From CAYLUN01 sp964386865 (GTDB taxonomy: Bacteria; Verrucomicrobiota; Kiritimatiellia; RFP12; UBA1067), in assembly GCA_964386865.1 (NCBI GenBank), contig CAYLUN010000006.1, positions 71,328-135,327 on the forward strand: 64,000 nt of DNA, in the 5' to 3' direction. A program made the translations under genes and the position numbers. This document shows positions 7,483 through 15,155 of the stretch, in pieces (position 1 is the first letter of the stretch; every line of letters starts with the position of its first letter). A model generated the notes under the pieces. The model searched no databases. It saw only the letters and a program-made list of their open reading frames with translations, and was not told where the DNA came from.

Positions 7483-9066
7483 TCACAGATTTCCGGTGTC
7501 CACCTTGATGTCCTCTGTGTCGGTGGAGGTGGCGATGATTTCCTCTTCCACCTTCACGGCTTCGGCGCTGGTGGTGGGCAGGTAGCGGTAGTAAACCATC
7601 AGCTGGAGCGCGGCCAGGCAGGTGTCCATCACCGGCCGGTCGGAGTGCGCATCGCCGTTCGTCCACCAGCCGATGTCGCAATCCTTGCCTTTCGCGTCCT
7701 TGATCGCGTTCTTCTCGATCTGCTGGGCCTTCACGTAGATCGGCTTCATCTCCTTATTCCAGTTCTCCCAGCGCTTGCCGCCCGCATGGAACTTGCACTG
7801 CGTGGCGTAATAGAAGTAGTACTGAAGGGAGCCCCCCATCGGGCCTTTGGCCTCGAACGAAGGCTGCCACGAGTCCATCAGGTCCAGCGACTTTTTGACC
7901 TCGCTATCGTTGGACGCCCCCAGCAGCTGCATGCAGAGCGTGCCGACGCTCGTCATGCCGGTCGCACCGGGGCTGACATAGCCGAAGCCGCCGTTGGGGC
8001 TGGCGTTCTTCTTGAAGCCCTTGATCGCCAGCTTGCTGGCCTTCTCGAGGCCCTCGACGTGCAGCTTGGCGAGCTTGGCGGCCTTGAGCGCCTGCGCGCA
8101 CCAGCCCATGTAGGAGGTGTCGTCACGGTACTTGCCGTCCTCTTTATTCACGGCGGGATCCATGTTGTAGGTCCAGCCGCCCGTCGGGTGCTGCCCCTTA
8201 ATCAGCGGATCCAGCGCGAGCTCGGCGGCCGTCTTGACGTTCGGGTTGAGCGTCATACCGTAGGCCTCGCACAGCGCGTACGTCGCGATCGGGTGATCGT
8301 AGTTGCCCGGGAGGCGCCCGTTTGTCTTGTTCTGCACGCTCAGAAGGTATTCCAGCGCCTTCTGGACGGTCGGGCCGAACTCGACCGATTCGCCCGGCTT
8401 CTCGCCGTGGGCGAGGAAGGTCAGCACGGCCAGCCCGGTCATCGCGACCTTGTTCTTGTCCCACGAGCCGTCAGGCTTCTGGTTCTTCTTGAGCCACCGC
8501 AGCGCCCGCAGCACAGCGTCCTCGGTCATTTTGTCGCCGCCGAAGCGGGCGAGGGACGCGCCGCGCGTGCCGGTGTTGCGCGTGCTGCCGTAGATGTTCT
8601 TCAGGATCACCGGGCTCTTGATCTGCATCACCGCGTCGAAGGCCTGGGGCTGCGGGCTCATCGGCTGGTTCACCGTATCGGAGGTCACCGTCACATTCGG
8701 GTTGTTGACCGGGATGTCGATGTTCATGTCGTCGACCTCCGGCGGCTTCTCCTTCTCTTCGATCTTGTCGAGATCCTTAAACTCCTCGGCCTCGAGAATC
8801 GTCGTCTCGATCATGCGGTCCGGGCCGCCTGCGCCGCCCTCCATGATCAGCAGCAGGCCGATGCCAAAGACCGGCAGCAGAAAGGCGGTGACCGGCGCAG
8901 AAAGGCGCTGTAGCTCGATCATGGCCTTTCTGTACTCTCGGGACTGCCGCGGCGCGTTCAGGCCGGTGAACAATGACTTCATGCGGTGGAGATAAGTCTC
9001 TTCCTTGTACATCTCCATGATGTGCTCGAGATGCGAATCCACCTCTTCCATGTCCACGTTGCTCAT
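7483..9066 (-). CDS. TonB-like anchored protein with a terpenoid-cyclase-like (alpha/alpha toroid) domain
   Basis: 527 residues from MSNVDMEEVDSHLEHI; AGGGAG precedes this ATG and the longer frame overlaps the upstream exbD. Residues 1-56 are cytoplasmic and charged, 57-75 form one membrane helix (VTAFLLPVFGIGLLLIM), and 80-150 are an acidic, Pro/Asn-rich linker. Residues about 175-500 hold repeats of the prenyltransferase/squalene-oxidase type: WLKKNQKPDGSWD, KGQHPTGGWTYN, SPNGGFGYVSPG. No cyclase DxDD acid motif is seen, so catalysis is unlikely. The layout (short cytoplasmic N-terminus, single helix, linker, periplasmic domain) is that of TonB/TolA, and the gene is last in an exbB-exbD-exbD cluster. 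Inference: it transmits the force of the Exb motor, with the toroid as the contact domain. Confidence 0.7.
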   Translation of the reverse strand: MSNVDMEEVDSHLEHIMEMYKEETYLHRMKSLFTGLNAPRQSREYRKAMIELQRLSAPVTAFLLPVFGIGLLLIMEGGAGGPDRMIETTILEAEEFKDLDKIEEKEKPPEVDDMNIDIPVNNPNVTVTSDTVNQPMSPQPQAFDAVMQIKSPVILKNIYGSTRNTGTRGASLARFGGDKMTEDAVLRALRWLKKNQKPDGSWDKNKVAMTGLAVLTFLAHGEKPGESVEFGPTVQKALEYLLSVQNKTNGRLPGNYDHPIATYALCEAYGMTLNPNVKTAAELALDPLIKGQHPTGGWTYNMDPAVNKEDGKYRDDTSYMGWCAQALKAAKLAKLHVEGLEKASKLAIKGFKKNASPNGGFGYVSPGATGMTSVGTLCMQLLGASNDSEVKKSLDLMDSWQPSFEAKGPMGGSLQYYFYYATQCKFHAGGKRWENWNKEMKPIYVKAQQIEKNAIKDAKGKDCDIGWWTNGDAHSDRPVMDTCLAALQLMVYYRYLPTTSAEAVKVEEEIIATSTDTEDIKVDTGNL

Positions 9067-9077
9067 TCCAGTCTCCC

Positions 9078-9482
9078 TTAAATGCTGAAGATCGACAGAT
9101 TGGTCATGCCATGCTTGTTGCAGATGTCCAGCGCCTGCACCAGAAAGGCGTGAGGCGAGTCCGCCGTACACTTGATGAGCACCATCGACGTCTTGCTGAA
9201 GCCCGCCAGCCGCTCCATCTGGCGGTCCAGCTCGTTCAGCCTGACCGGACGGCCGTTGAAGACAAAGCCTTGCGGCGCCACAATGATGTTAATCGTCTCA
9301 AGCTGTTTCTCGGGCGTCGCTTTGGGATCAGAGGCCGGGCGCGCAGCGGTCAGCTTGGAGAGAATGTCCTCCTGCTTCAGAGTCACGACAAAGAAGATGA
9401 GCAGCTGGAAGACGACGTCGATCATCGGCGTCATGTCCAGCTTCGGGGTTTCGCCCTTGTTTTCTTTTCTTTTATAAGCCAT
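9078..9482 (-). CDS. exbD: ExbD/TolR-family protein, second copy
   Basis: 134 residues. The N-terminal membrane helix carries the family motif LDMTPMIDVVFQLLIFFVVT, with the Asp needed for proton flow in MIDVV. A periplasmic TolR-like domain follows (about 50-134: ETINIIVAPQGFVFNGRPVRLNELDRQ...). It is 15 bases downstream of the first exbD and 11 bases upstream of the TonB-like gene. ExbD works with ExbB as a proton-driven motor in the inner membrane. Two different ExbD proteins in one cluster suggest a hetero-dimer inside one ExbB pentamer, as proposed for other systems with paired ExbD genes. Confidence 0.9.
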   Translation of the reverse strand: MAYKRKENKGETPKLDMTPMIDVVFQLLIFFVVTLKQEDILSKLTAARPASDPKATPEKQLETINIIVAPQGFVFNGRPVRLNELDRQMERLAGFSKTSMVLIKCTADSPHAFLVQALDICNKHGMTNLSIFSI

Positions 9483-9497
9483 AGCGAACGCTCCTGC

Positions 9498-9929
9498 CTA
9501 CTTGCTGCCCTTGGCCTTGTGCTCCTGGATCGCCACGAACGAGAGCTTCCAAAGACCCGAGCCCGTACAGATATCCATGACGCGCTTGACCTTCTCGTGC
9601 TGGGTGCGGCGGTCCGCGCGGATCATCACAGGGAACTCACCGCCATACTTGTTGACGCGGGCCCGCATGATGTCGCGCAGCTGGGACTCGGACATCGTGG
9701 CGTTGTGGATCGAGATGCGTCCGCGTTTGTCCACCTCGATTTCCAACGTGACCGGCGGCATGTTCTCCGACGTGATCGTCACGCCGTTCTTGCCGTCTTC
9801 CAGGATGATTTCCTGATTGGAATCCTGATTCATCTTCATCGTCACGACGAAGAAAATGATCAACTGGAACACGACGTCGATCATCGGCGTCATGTCCATT
9901 TCGCATTGTGTGGAGTGAGCTTTACCCAT
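9498..9929 (-). CDS. exbD: ExbD/TolR-family protein, first copy
   Basis: 143 residues, with the same EMDMTPMIDVVFQLIIFFVVT helix near the N-terminus and a periplasmic domain with the family pattern VTLEIEVDKRGRISIHNATMSESQLRDIMRA (shown only as family context) ending PVMIRADRRTQHEKVKRVMD. It follows exbB after about 150 bases and is closely linked to the second exbD. The two ExbDs differ throughout the periplasmic part, so they are not a recent duplication. Role: proton-motive motor stator with ExbB. Confidence 0.9.
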   Translation of the reverse strand: MGKAHSTQCEMDMTPMIDVVFQLIIFFVVTMKMNQDSNQEIILEDGKNGVTITSENMPPVTLEIEVDKRGRISIHNATMSESQLRDIMRARVNKYGGEFPVMIRADRRTQHEKVKRVMDICTGSGLWKLSFVAIQEHKAKGSK

Positions 9930-10079
9930 TTTTCAGGATCCGATTTGCGGCATCGGCCGCTAGGGGTTTATCGTGCTGGCGGGTCGTACAGAGCCGATCC
10001 GCCCCATCTCCGAAATCTCGGCAATGAAGTGTCCGCTCGGAGCCGCACGGGGGTCATGCGGCTCGGAGCGGCTCTCGCC

Positions 10080-10895
10080 TCAGTCGGTCACGACCTCGAC
10101 GTGACGCAGATCCTTGATCAGCTCCATGGTCATCGCCTGCATGCGCATGATCAGCCGGTTGGCGGTGTTACGCAGGCTGTAGTAGAAGGTGATGGCAGGG
10201 ATGGCGACAGCCAGTCCGGCGGCCGTCGTCCAGAGCGCCTGGGCGATGGCGAGCGCCAGCGACGAGACGTCGGGGGCGCCCGTGGCCAGGGTGCCGAAGC
10301 ACATGATCATGCCTTGCACCGTGCCGAGCAGGCCCAACATCGGGGACAAGTTGGAGCAGACCGAGATCCAGGTCAGGCGCTGCATGATGCGCTCGGTCTC
10401 CAGGTCGGCCGCCGCATTGATCGACTCTTGGATGATATCGAACCCCTCCTCGACGTGCGAGAAGCCGGCCGAGAGGATATTGGCCATCGGCCCGGGGTAG
10501 GTTTCGCAGGCTTGCAGGGCCTTCAGCACATCGCCCTCTGCCATGCCGGCCTTGATCTTGTCGATCAGGCCTTGCGGCATGACCTTCTTGGCCTGAACCA
10601 TGACCGCGCCGTCAACGATGAAATAGATGCCCGCGGCTCCGCAACCGAACAGTGCCATCCACAGCAGCACGCCCAGCCAGCCGGAGCCCGTCACCACGGC
10701 CCAGAAGCCCGTGCTGTTCTTTTTGGCTTTACCCGCGTCAGCCTCGGCTGCCGCCGGTTGGACCGCCTCGCCAGCCGCTGCGGGTGCGGCCACAGCCGGC
10801 GCCGCAGCCGGCGCCGCAGCCTGCGCCATCACGTAGGAGGAAGAACCCACCGTCAAACCCGCAAACAACACTGCCGACATGACCAGTCTTTTCAT
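10080..10895 (-). CDS. exbB: ExbB/TolQ/MotA-family protton-channel subunit with its own signal peptide
   Basis: 271 residues from the ATG at 10895, chosen because AGAGG lies about 6 bases upstream (the adjacent ATG at 10898 is an alternative). Residues 1-24 look like a cleavable signal peptide ending AQ, followed by an Ala/Pro-rich tract (about 25-57) that would be periplasmic. Three membrane segments follow, including the family core SNLSPMLGLLGTVQGMIMCF and LAIAQALWTTAAGLAVAIPAITFYY. ExbB with TolQ/MotA topology forms the pentameric proton channel with ExbD. N-terminally extended ExbBs are known in some proteobacteria. Downstream are two exbD genes and the TonB-like gene; upstream is a TPR gene. 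Confidence 0.88.
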   Translation of the reverse strand: MKRLVMSAVLFAGLTVGSSSYVMAQAAAPAAAPAVAAPAAAGEAVQPAAAEADAGKAKKNSTGFWAVVTGSGWLGVLLWMALFGCGAAGIYFIVDGAVMVQAKKVMPQGLIDKIKAGMAEGDVLKALQACETYPGPMANILSAGFSHVEEGFDIIQESINAAADLETERIMQRLTWISVCSNLSPMLGLLGTVQGMIMCFGTLATGAPDVSSLALAIAQALWTTAAGLAVAIPAITFYYSLRNTANRLIMRMQAMTMELIKDLRHVEVVTD

Positions 10896-10996
10896 CATTA
10901 ACCTCTTGCTTTGTTTCCTCGTGTTCAAGTTCGTTTCGTTGACGAACAGAAATCGTTCACCTTCACTCCCGCGCCACATGCGAGGGAAACCTCAAG

Positions 10997-11791
10997 TTAC
11001 GGCTTGCGGGCCCACTCCGACGCGCTGTACTCGCTCTTGAGCGTCGTGCGCATCTGGTCGGAGCGGGCCGTCTGGCCGAGCTTCTCAAAACACTTGGCGG
11101 CCTTGTACAGCGCCTCCGGCTGCGCTGTTTTGACGTCCCGATAGAGGGTGGCCACGCGCAGATAGCCGTCGCGCAGCGACTTCTTCGAAATCTCCTGCGT
11201 GTCCCCTGAGGCCGCCAGCAAGTCGCCGCGCATGAGAAGGGCGAAGGCCGATGACTCGCGGTTGCCGCTCTTAATCGCTTTCGTCACCAGATCTTCCACC
11301 TTGGACTTGCGGTCCAGCTTCAGCAGCGCCTGCCAGTAGATCGGCGCCATTTCGCCCAGATAGCCCTTCTCGGGGTCGGCCGTGACGATCTTCTCGCAGA
11401 CGCGCAGAGCCTTGTCCGCCTCGCCCGCCTTGAGGTAGGCATCGCCCAGCAGGCGCGTCGCCAGCGTGTCCCACTGCAGCATGAGGTAGTCGTTGGCGAC
11501 CTTCTCCAAGAGCGGAACCGCTCCGGACGGGTTGCCCTGCTGGATCAGGTTGACCGCCGTATCGTACTCCTTCGGGCGGGGAACCTGCACCTCCTTGACG
11601 TTGGCCAGAGGCACCTCGATGTCGACGTTGCCCTGAGCGACCGCATACGCCTTCTGGGAGTTCTTCCAGCGGATCGCGCCCGAGATAGCCTTGTCGTCCT
11701 TGTTAATGATCGTGCCCGTGATCTGCGCCGAGGCTGAGCCCGCGACGACCAGCGCCAGCGCGATCATTCCCATCTTTGTGCTCATCTTCAT
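10997..11791 (-). CDS. Exported TPR-like protein of the Exb cluster
   Basis: 264 residues from ATG 11791, with GAGGAG 7 bases upstream. A signal peptide (MGMIALALVVAGSASA) is followed by a short beta-rich segment (ITGTIINKDDKAISGAIRW) and then helical repeats with TPR character (AGEADKALRVCEKIVTADPEKG, GDLLAASGD, PEALYKAAKCFEKLGQTARSDQM). The N-terminal GxIxxKDGxxxxGxIRWK part resembles SLA1-homology-like or SH3-like pieces seen on PVC exported proteins, but I cannot assign it. Its place between the large TPR gene and exbB suggests a periplasmic scaffold or adaptor of the motor complex, like YbgF/CpoB in the Tol-Pal system. The function is inferred from context. Confidence 0.75.
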   Translation of the reverse strand: MKMSTKMGMIALALVVAGSASAQITGTIINKDDKAISGAIRWKNSQKAYAVAQGNVDIEVPLANVKEVQVPRPKEYDTAVNLIQQGNPSGAVPLLEKVANDYLMLQWDTLATRLLGDAYLKAGEADKALRVCEKIVTADPEKGYLGEMAPIYWQALLKLDRKSKVEDLVTKAIKSGNRESSAFALLMRGDLLAASGDTQEISKKSLRDGYLRVATLYRDVKTAQPEALYKAAKCFEKLGQTARSDQMRTTLKSEYSASEWARKP

Positions 11792-11846
11792 TCGTTTGCT
11801 CCTCAAACTTGTCCGTTCCACTGCCCAATGGACGCTCGGTTTCGTG

Positions 11847-11880
11847 CCTAACAGTCTAACAGCCTTCAGCCTAAAAACCG
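11847..11880. repeat. TAACAGTCTAACAGCC-word repeat fragment
   Basis: CCTAACAGTCTAACAGCC followed by TTCAGCCTAAAAACCG, built of the same words as the element at 3787-3878. It lies in the gap between the two TPR genes. Confidence 0.6.
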
Positions 11881-11885
11881 CTCTC

Positions 11886-14800
11886 CTACTGCCCGATTTT
11901 CGCCTCGTTCAACCAATTCTGAATATCGGCCTTGTACCGCCCGTCGGGGAACATCCTCAGGTAGTTCTCGCTCTCCTCGGCGGCGTCTTTAAACTTCTTG
12001 TGCTCCAGCATCAGCGGCACGCTGCTGTAGTAGGCCTTCTCCAGCACCGTCGCGAGCTTGGCGTTTCCGGGATTGATCGAGTTGATGATCGACAAGAACG
12101 CCACGATCGCGTTGCCGCGGGTCTCGGCGGCCTTCTCGGTGAGGCCCAGCTTCTTCTCGGCATCCATCTTGCGTACCAGGATCTGGCCCGCCGCCAAGTC
12201 CAACTCGCGCTGCTGATCCTCCTCGGTGCGGTACTTCTTCACGAATTTAAGGGCGTCCACCGCCGAGTTGAACAGGAGCGTGCGCTCGTGGTCATCCTTT
12301 TCGGTCTTGCCCTCTTCACTCGCGACCTCGACCAGCAGCAAGTAGGCGTCCACCACCAGCGTCAGCTTGGAAAGCTCCTTGTCCTTGATGAACTCGTTCA
12401 GCAGCTTGCGGGCTTCAGGATATTTCTTCTGTCCGGTCAACGTGCTGGCTCGACCCAGCTTCGCCAGCGCGACCGTGGACGGATCCTTGGCTTTCGCAAG
12501 CACCCGCTCATACCCCTGCAGCGCCAGATCAAACTCTTTGGCCTCCTGGAGCGCCTTAGCCGCAGCCATGAACTGCCCCTCAGTGTACGTGCCGCCCGCC
12601 ATGAACATCTCGCGGTACTTGGCCACGCCCTCGCCCCGCAGGCCCATCTCGATCAGGCTTTTGGCGAGCGACGGCACGGAGTTCTTGGCTTCCTCGGAGT
12701 TTGGATACGTCTTGCTCAGCCGCTCAAACGCCTCCTGCGCCTTGGCCACATCCGGCAGCACGGTGTAAAGCGTGGCGATCTGCAGCTGCGCCTTGGGGGC
12801 CAGGCTGCTCTGCGGGTACAGCTTCACGTAATCATCGAACGCCGCGATCGCGCCCTTGCGGAACACCTCGAGCTTCTCTTTCGGATACTGGATCTGCGTC
12901 AGGCAAAGCGCCTTGGTGAAGACCGCCATCTCCTTCATCTGCTCGTTGCGCTTCTTGTCTTCGTCGCCGGCCTGGTAGGCCGCAGGGGAGTCGGTCAGCA
13001 TCTTGGCCACCGCGCCGAAGCCCACGACCGAGCGGGTCAGCCACGCCACCGCGTTGGTCTGCGCGACCTGCAGCGCCTCCGGCAGGTCGTTCGTGGCCGC
13101 GGCCTTCACCAGCGCGTTGCCGTACTCGCGCTGCGCGTCGGCCAGGCGGAACTTGGCAACCACCAGCGCGTGTCCCGGCCGCTCGCCCGCCGACAGGCGG
13201 TCGATGTAGACGCCCAGCGACTGGATCTCGTTAACCCGGTCGCCCTCCTCCTTGTAAACCTGCGACATGCGGTTGAGCGCGTCGAAATAATAGGGGGAGT
13301 TCGTGTAGATATCGGCGATCTGCTTGTAGTAAACCATTGCGCCAGCGTAGTTTTTGGCGTTGAACTCACGTTCGCCAAAGCTCATCACCAGCTGCCCGGC
13401 CGCATAGTGAGACGGGTAGTCGCGGAAGAAAGTCGCGTACGTCTCGCGCTTCTTGTCCTCCATTTTCAGCTCGCCGTAGTGCTCGCCGATGCGGCGAACC
13501 TGGTCGCCCGCCTCTTTCATCAGCTTCGCGTTCGCGCAAAAGCGCTCCGAGAGATGCGTCGTCACGGTGTCCGCCATCAGCATCGCGTCGGGATCCTTGT
13601 CGGACAGCTCGATGTAGCACACGGCCAAGTCGCCGAGGGCCGAGACCGACTCGGGGGACTCGGGGAACTGGTTGATTACGAGCAGGTATTTGTCGGCCGC
13701 GTCCTTGAACTGGTTCTGGCTGAAGACCAGCTTGGCGCCCGCAAACTGCATCTGCCGCACTTTGGCCATCTGCTCGGCCGTCACCGGCGTGCGCAGTTCG
13801 GCGTTGAACCGATCCTTGATGATCTTGCGGATCGTCTCCGAGCGCTCGCCCGCCTCGGCCGCCCACTGGCTCTCCGGGAAGCGGATGAACACGTTGATGA
13901 AGTGGTTGAACGCGCCGTTCTGCTTGCGCGCCTTCGACGCCGGATCGCGCTCGCCGAGGAGCAGATCTTTGATCTTGTCGTCGCTGCCGCCCTCTTTCTT
14001 GACCTCGGCCATCGCCTCGTTCATCAGGAGCACGGCCAGCAGGTAACGGCACTGCGGCATCGGGCTCATGCGCAGAATGCCTCGCGACCCGTCCTTGTCG
14101 TCCTCGCGCAGCGAGTCGTGGATCGTCTTGAGCTGCGGCATGTAGTTCTCGACCAGCTCCTGGGCGCCCTTGACGTCGCCGCGCAGCATGAAGATGTGGG
14201 CCTTCATCACGATCGCCTTGCCAAACCAGATGTCCTGCTTCCAGAGCAGCTTGTCCACCACGCCCTCGGCCTCTTTGAGCAGCGCGGCCTTGTCTTCTTT
14301 CTTCGCGATGCCGGGCGCCAGCTTCAGCATCAGCTCGGCCATGTCGGCGTTGATGTTGCGGGCCTGGTCCTCCTCGAGCGGCACCTTGAACAGGCGGCGG
14401 TAGGCGTCCAGCGCCTCGCGGTCTTTGCCCAAGTACAGCAGCATCTGCGCGTATTTGTAGGCCGAGTCGCGGTAGAAGGAGACCAGCGCGGGCGCGGGCT
14501 TGTCGACCTTCTTGAAGAATTCCAGGTAGAGCTTGTCCGCGTCCCCGTACTTCTGGTAGGCATAGTAGGCGTCCGCCATGGCCAGCGTCAGCGCCCAAAA
14601 CTCGGCGCTGTTCTTGTCCGGCAGCGCGTCGACGACCTTCTTGACCTCGTCGAACTTGCCCTGCCACAGAAGGCCCTGAGTCTCACGCACCTTAAACTGC
14701 GCGGCCGCCTCGGGAAAGCGCTTCTTGGCCTCGGCGATCACCTCTTCGGCAACATCCGGCATGCGGAGCTGCTGCAGCAGGTCGATGTACTTGAACTCCT

Positions 14801-14912
14801 CCTCCAAGTCCTGATCAGCCGCCTGAGCCCAAACGCCTGCCACAGGGAGGGACACGCACAAGAGAACCGCCAAGCGGCAACCGAAAAAATGACTGACGCA
14901 CTTCAAGTTCAT
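11886..14912 (-). CDS. Large exported TPR protein, head of the Exb cluster
   Basis: 1008 residues from MNLKCVSHFFGCRL, whose hydrophobic stretch ending GVWAQA is a signal peptide; the open frame upstream is repeat sequence. Nearly all of the mature protein is helical with recurrent TPR signatures (for example YADKLYLEFFKKVDKPA, KDREALDAYRRLF, FKDAADKYLLVINQFPESPES, YAGAMVYYKQIADIYTNSP, VAKAQEAFERLSKTYPNSEEA, KFKDAAEESENYLRMFPDGRY). The last repeats match the YfiO/CpoB-like form that ends in a FPxGxY turn. It is probably periplasmic, perhaps bridging toward the outer membrane. It is the first gene of a six-gene minus-strand run leading into exbB-exbD-exbD-toroid, so a structural role in that machine is inferred. 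No enzymatic motif is seen. Confidence 0.8.
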   Translation of the reverse strand: MNLKCVSHFFGCRLAVLLCVSLPVAGVWAQAADQDLEEEFKYIDLLQQLRMPDVAEEVIAEAKKRFPEAAAQFKVRETQGLLWQGKFDEVKKVVDALPDKNSAEFWALTLAMADAYYAYQKYGDADKLYLEFFKKVDKPAPALVSFYRDSAYKYAQMLLYLGKDREALDAYRRLFKVPLEEDQARNINADMAELMLKLAPGIAKKEDKAALLKEAEGVVDKLLWKQDIWFGKAIVMKAHIFMLRGDVKGAQELVENYMPQLKTIHDSLREDDKDGSRGILRMSPMPQCRYLLAVLLMNEAMAEVKKEGGSDDKIKDLLLGERDPASKARKQNGAFNHFINVFIRFPESQWAAEAGERSETIRKIIKDRFNAELRTPVTAEQMAKVRQMQFAGAKLVFSQNQFKDAADKYLLVINQFPESPESVSALGDLAVCYIELSDKDPDAMLMADTVTTHLSERFCANAKLMKEAGDQVRRIGEHYGELKMEDKKRETYATFFRDYPSHYAAGQLVMSFGEREFNAKNYAGAMVYYKQIADIYTNSPYYFDALNRMSQVYKEEGDRVNEIQSLGVYIDRLSAGERPGHALVVAKFRLADAQREYGNALVKAAATNDLPEALQVAQTNAVAWLTRSVVGFGAVAKMLTDSPAAYQAGDEDKKRNEQMKEMAVFTKALCLTQIQYPKEKLEVFRKGAIAAFDDYVKLYPQSSLAPKAQLQIATLYTVLPDVAKAQEAFERLSKTYPNSEEAKNSVPSLAKSLIEMGLRGEGVAKYREMFMAGGTYTEGQFMAAAKALQEAKEFDLALQGYERVLAKAKDPSTVALAKLGRASTLTGQKKYPEARKLLNEFIKDKELSKLTLVVDAYLLLVEVASEEGKTEKDDHERTLLFNSAVDALKFVKKYRTEEDQQRELDLAAGQILVRKMDAEKKLGLTEKAAETRGNAIVAFLSIINSINPGNAKLATVLEKAYYSSVPLMLEHKKFKDAAEESENYLRMFPDGRYKADIQNWLNEAKIGQ

Positions 14913-14994
14913 GGTCTGATAGTTATACGAGATGTGGGCCGAACCGTCAATTTCAAAGAGTGGGCAAACGGAAAAATGATGCCGCCAGCACCGC

Positions 14995-15046
14995 CGCGCC
15001 GGAGCGCCAGACTCCGCAGCCGGAGGCGCGCCGAGACGCGAAGAAA
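14995..15046. repeat. GCCGGAG-type hairpin repeat
   Basis: CGCGCCGGAGCGCCAGACTCC and GCAGCCGGAGGCGCG form interlocking hairpins (ACTCCG/CGGAGG and GCGCC/GGCGC). It lies upstream of the large TPR gene. In the unused upstream frame it encodes the GAPPAAESGAPARR peptide, typical of a dispersed repeat. Confidence 0.6.
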
Positions 15047-15111
15047 ACAAAAAATGCGCGCCCCGTTCACTTTGTTGTTGCAGAAACACCCCCTTTTGGT
15101 CTATTTTTTTA

Positions 15112-15130
15112 ACACATGTGCTAAATGTGT
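15112..15130. promoter_or_regulatory. Inverted repeat in an AT-rich divergent region
   Basis: ACACAT-N7-ATGTGT, perfect, just after a run TCTATTTTTTTAA. It lies 26 bases before the start of the coiled-coil gene and about 200 bases upstream of the large TPR gene. This is the most AT-rich spot in the region, and it is probably an operator or part of a promoter. Confidence 0.4.
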
Positions 15131-15155
15131 CATCTGTTAAGACGAGGTAGTTGCA

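Noticed and set aside
11691..15140. Plus-strand open frame of 1149 codons opposite the large TPR gene
   Set aside because: Shadow of the TPR gene; low-complexity Leu/Arg/His/Val sequence without a start signal.
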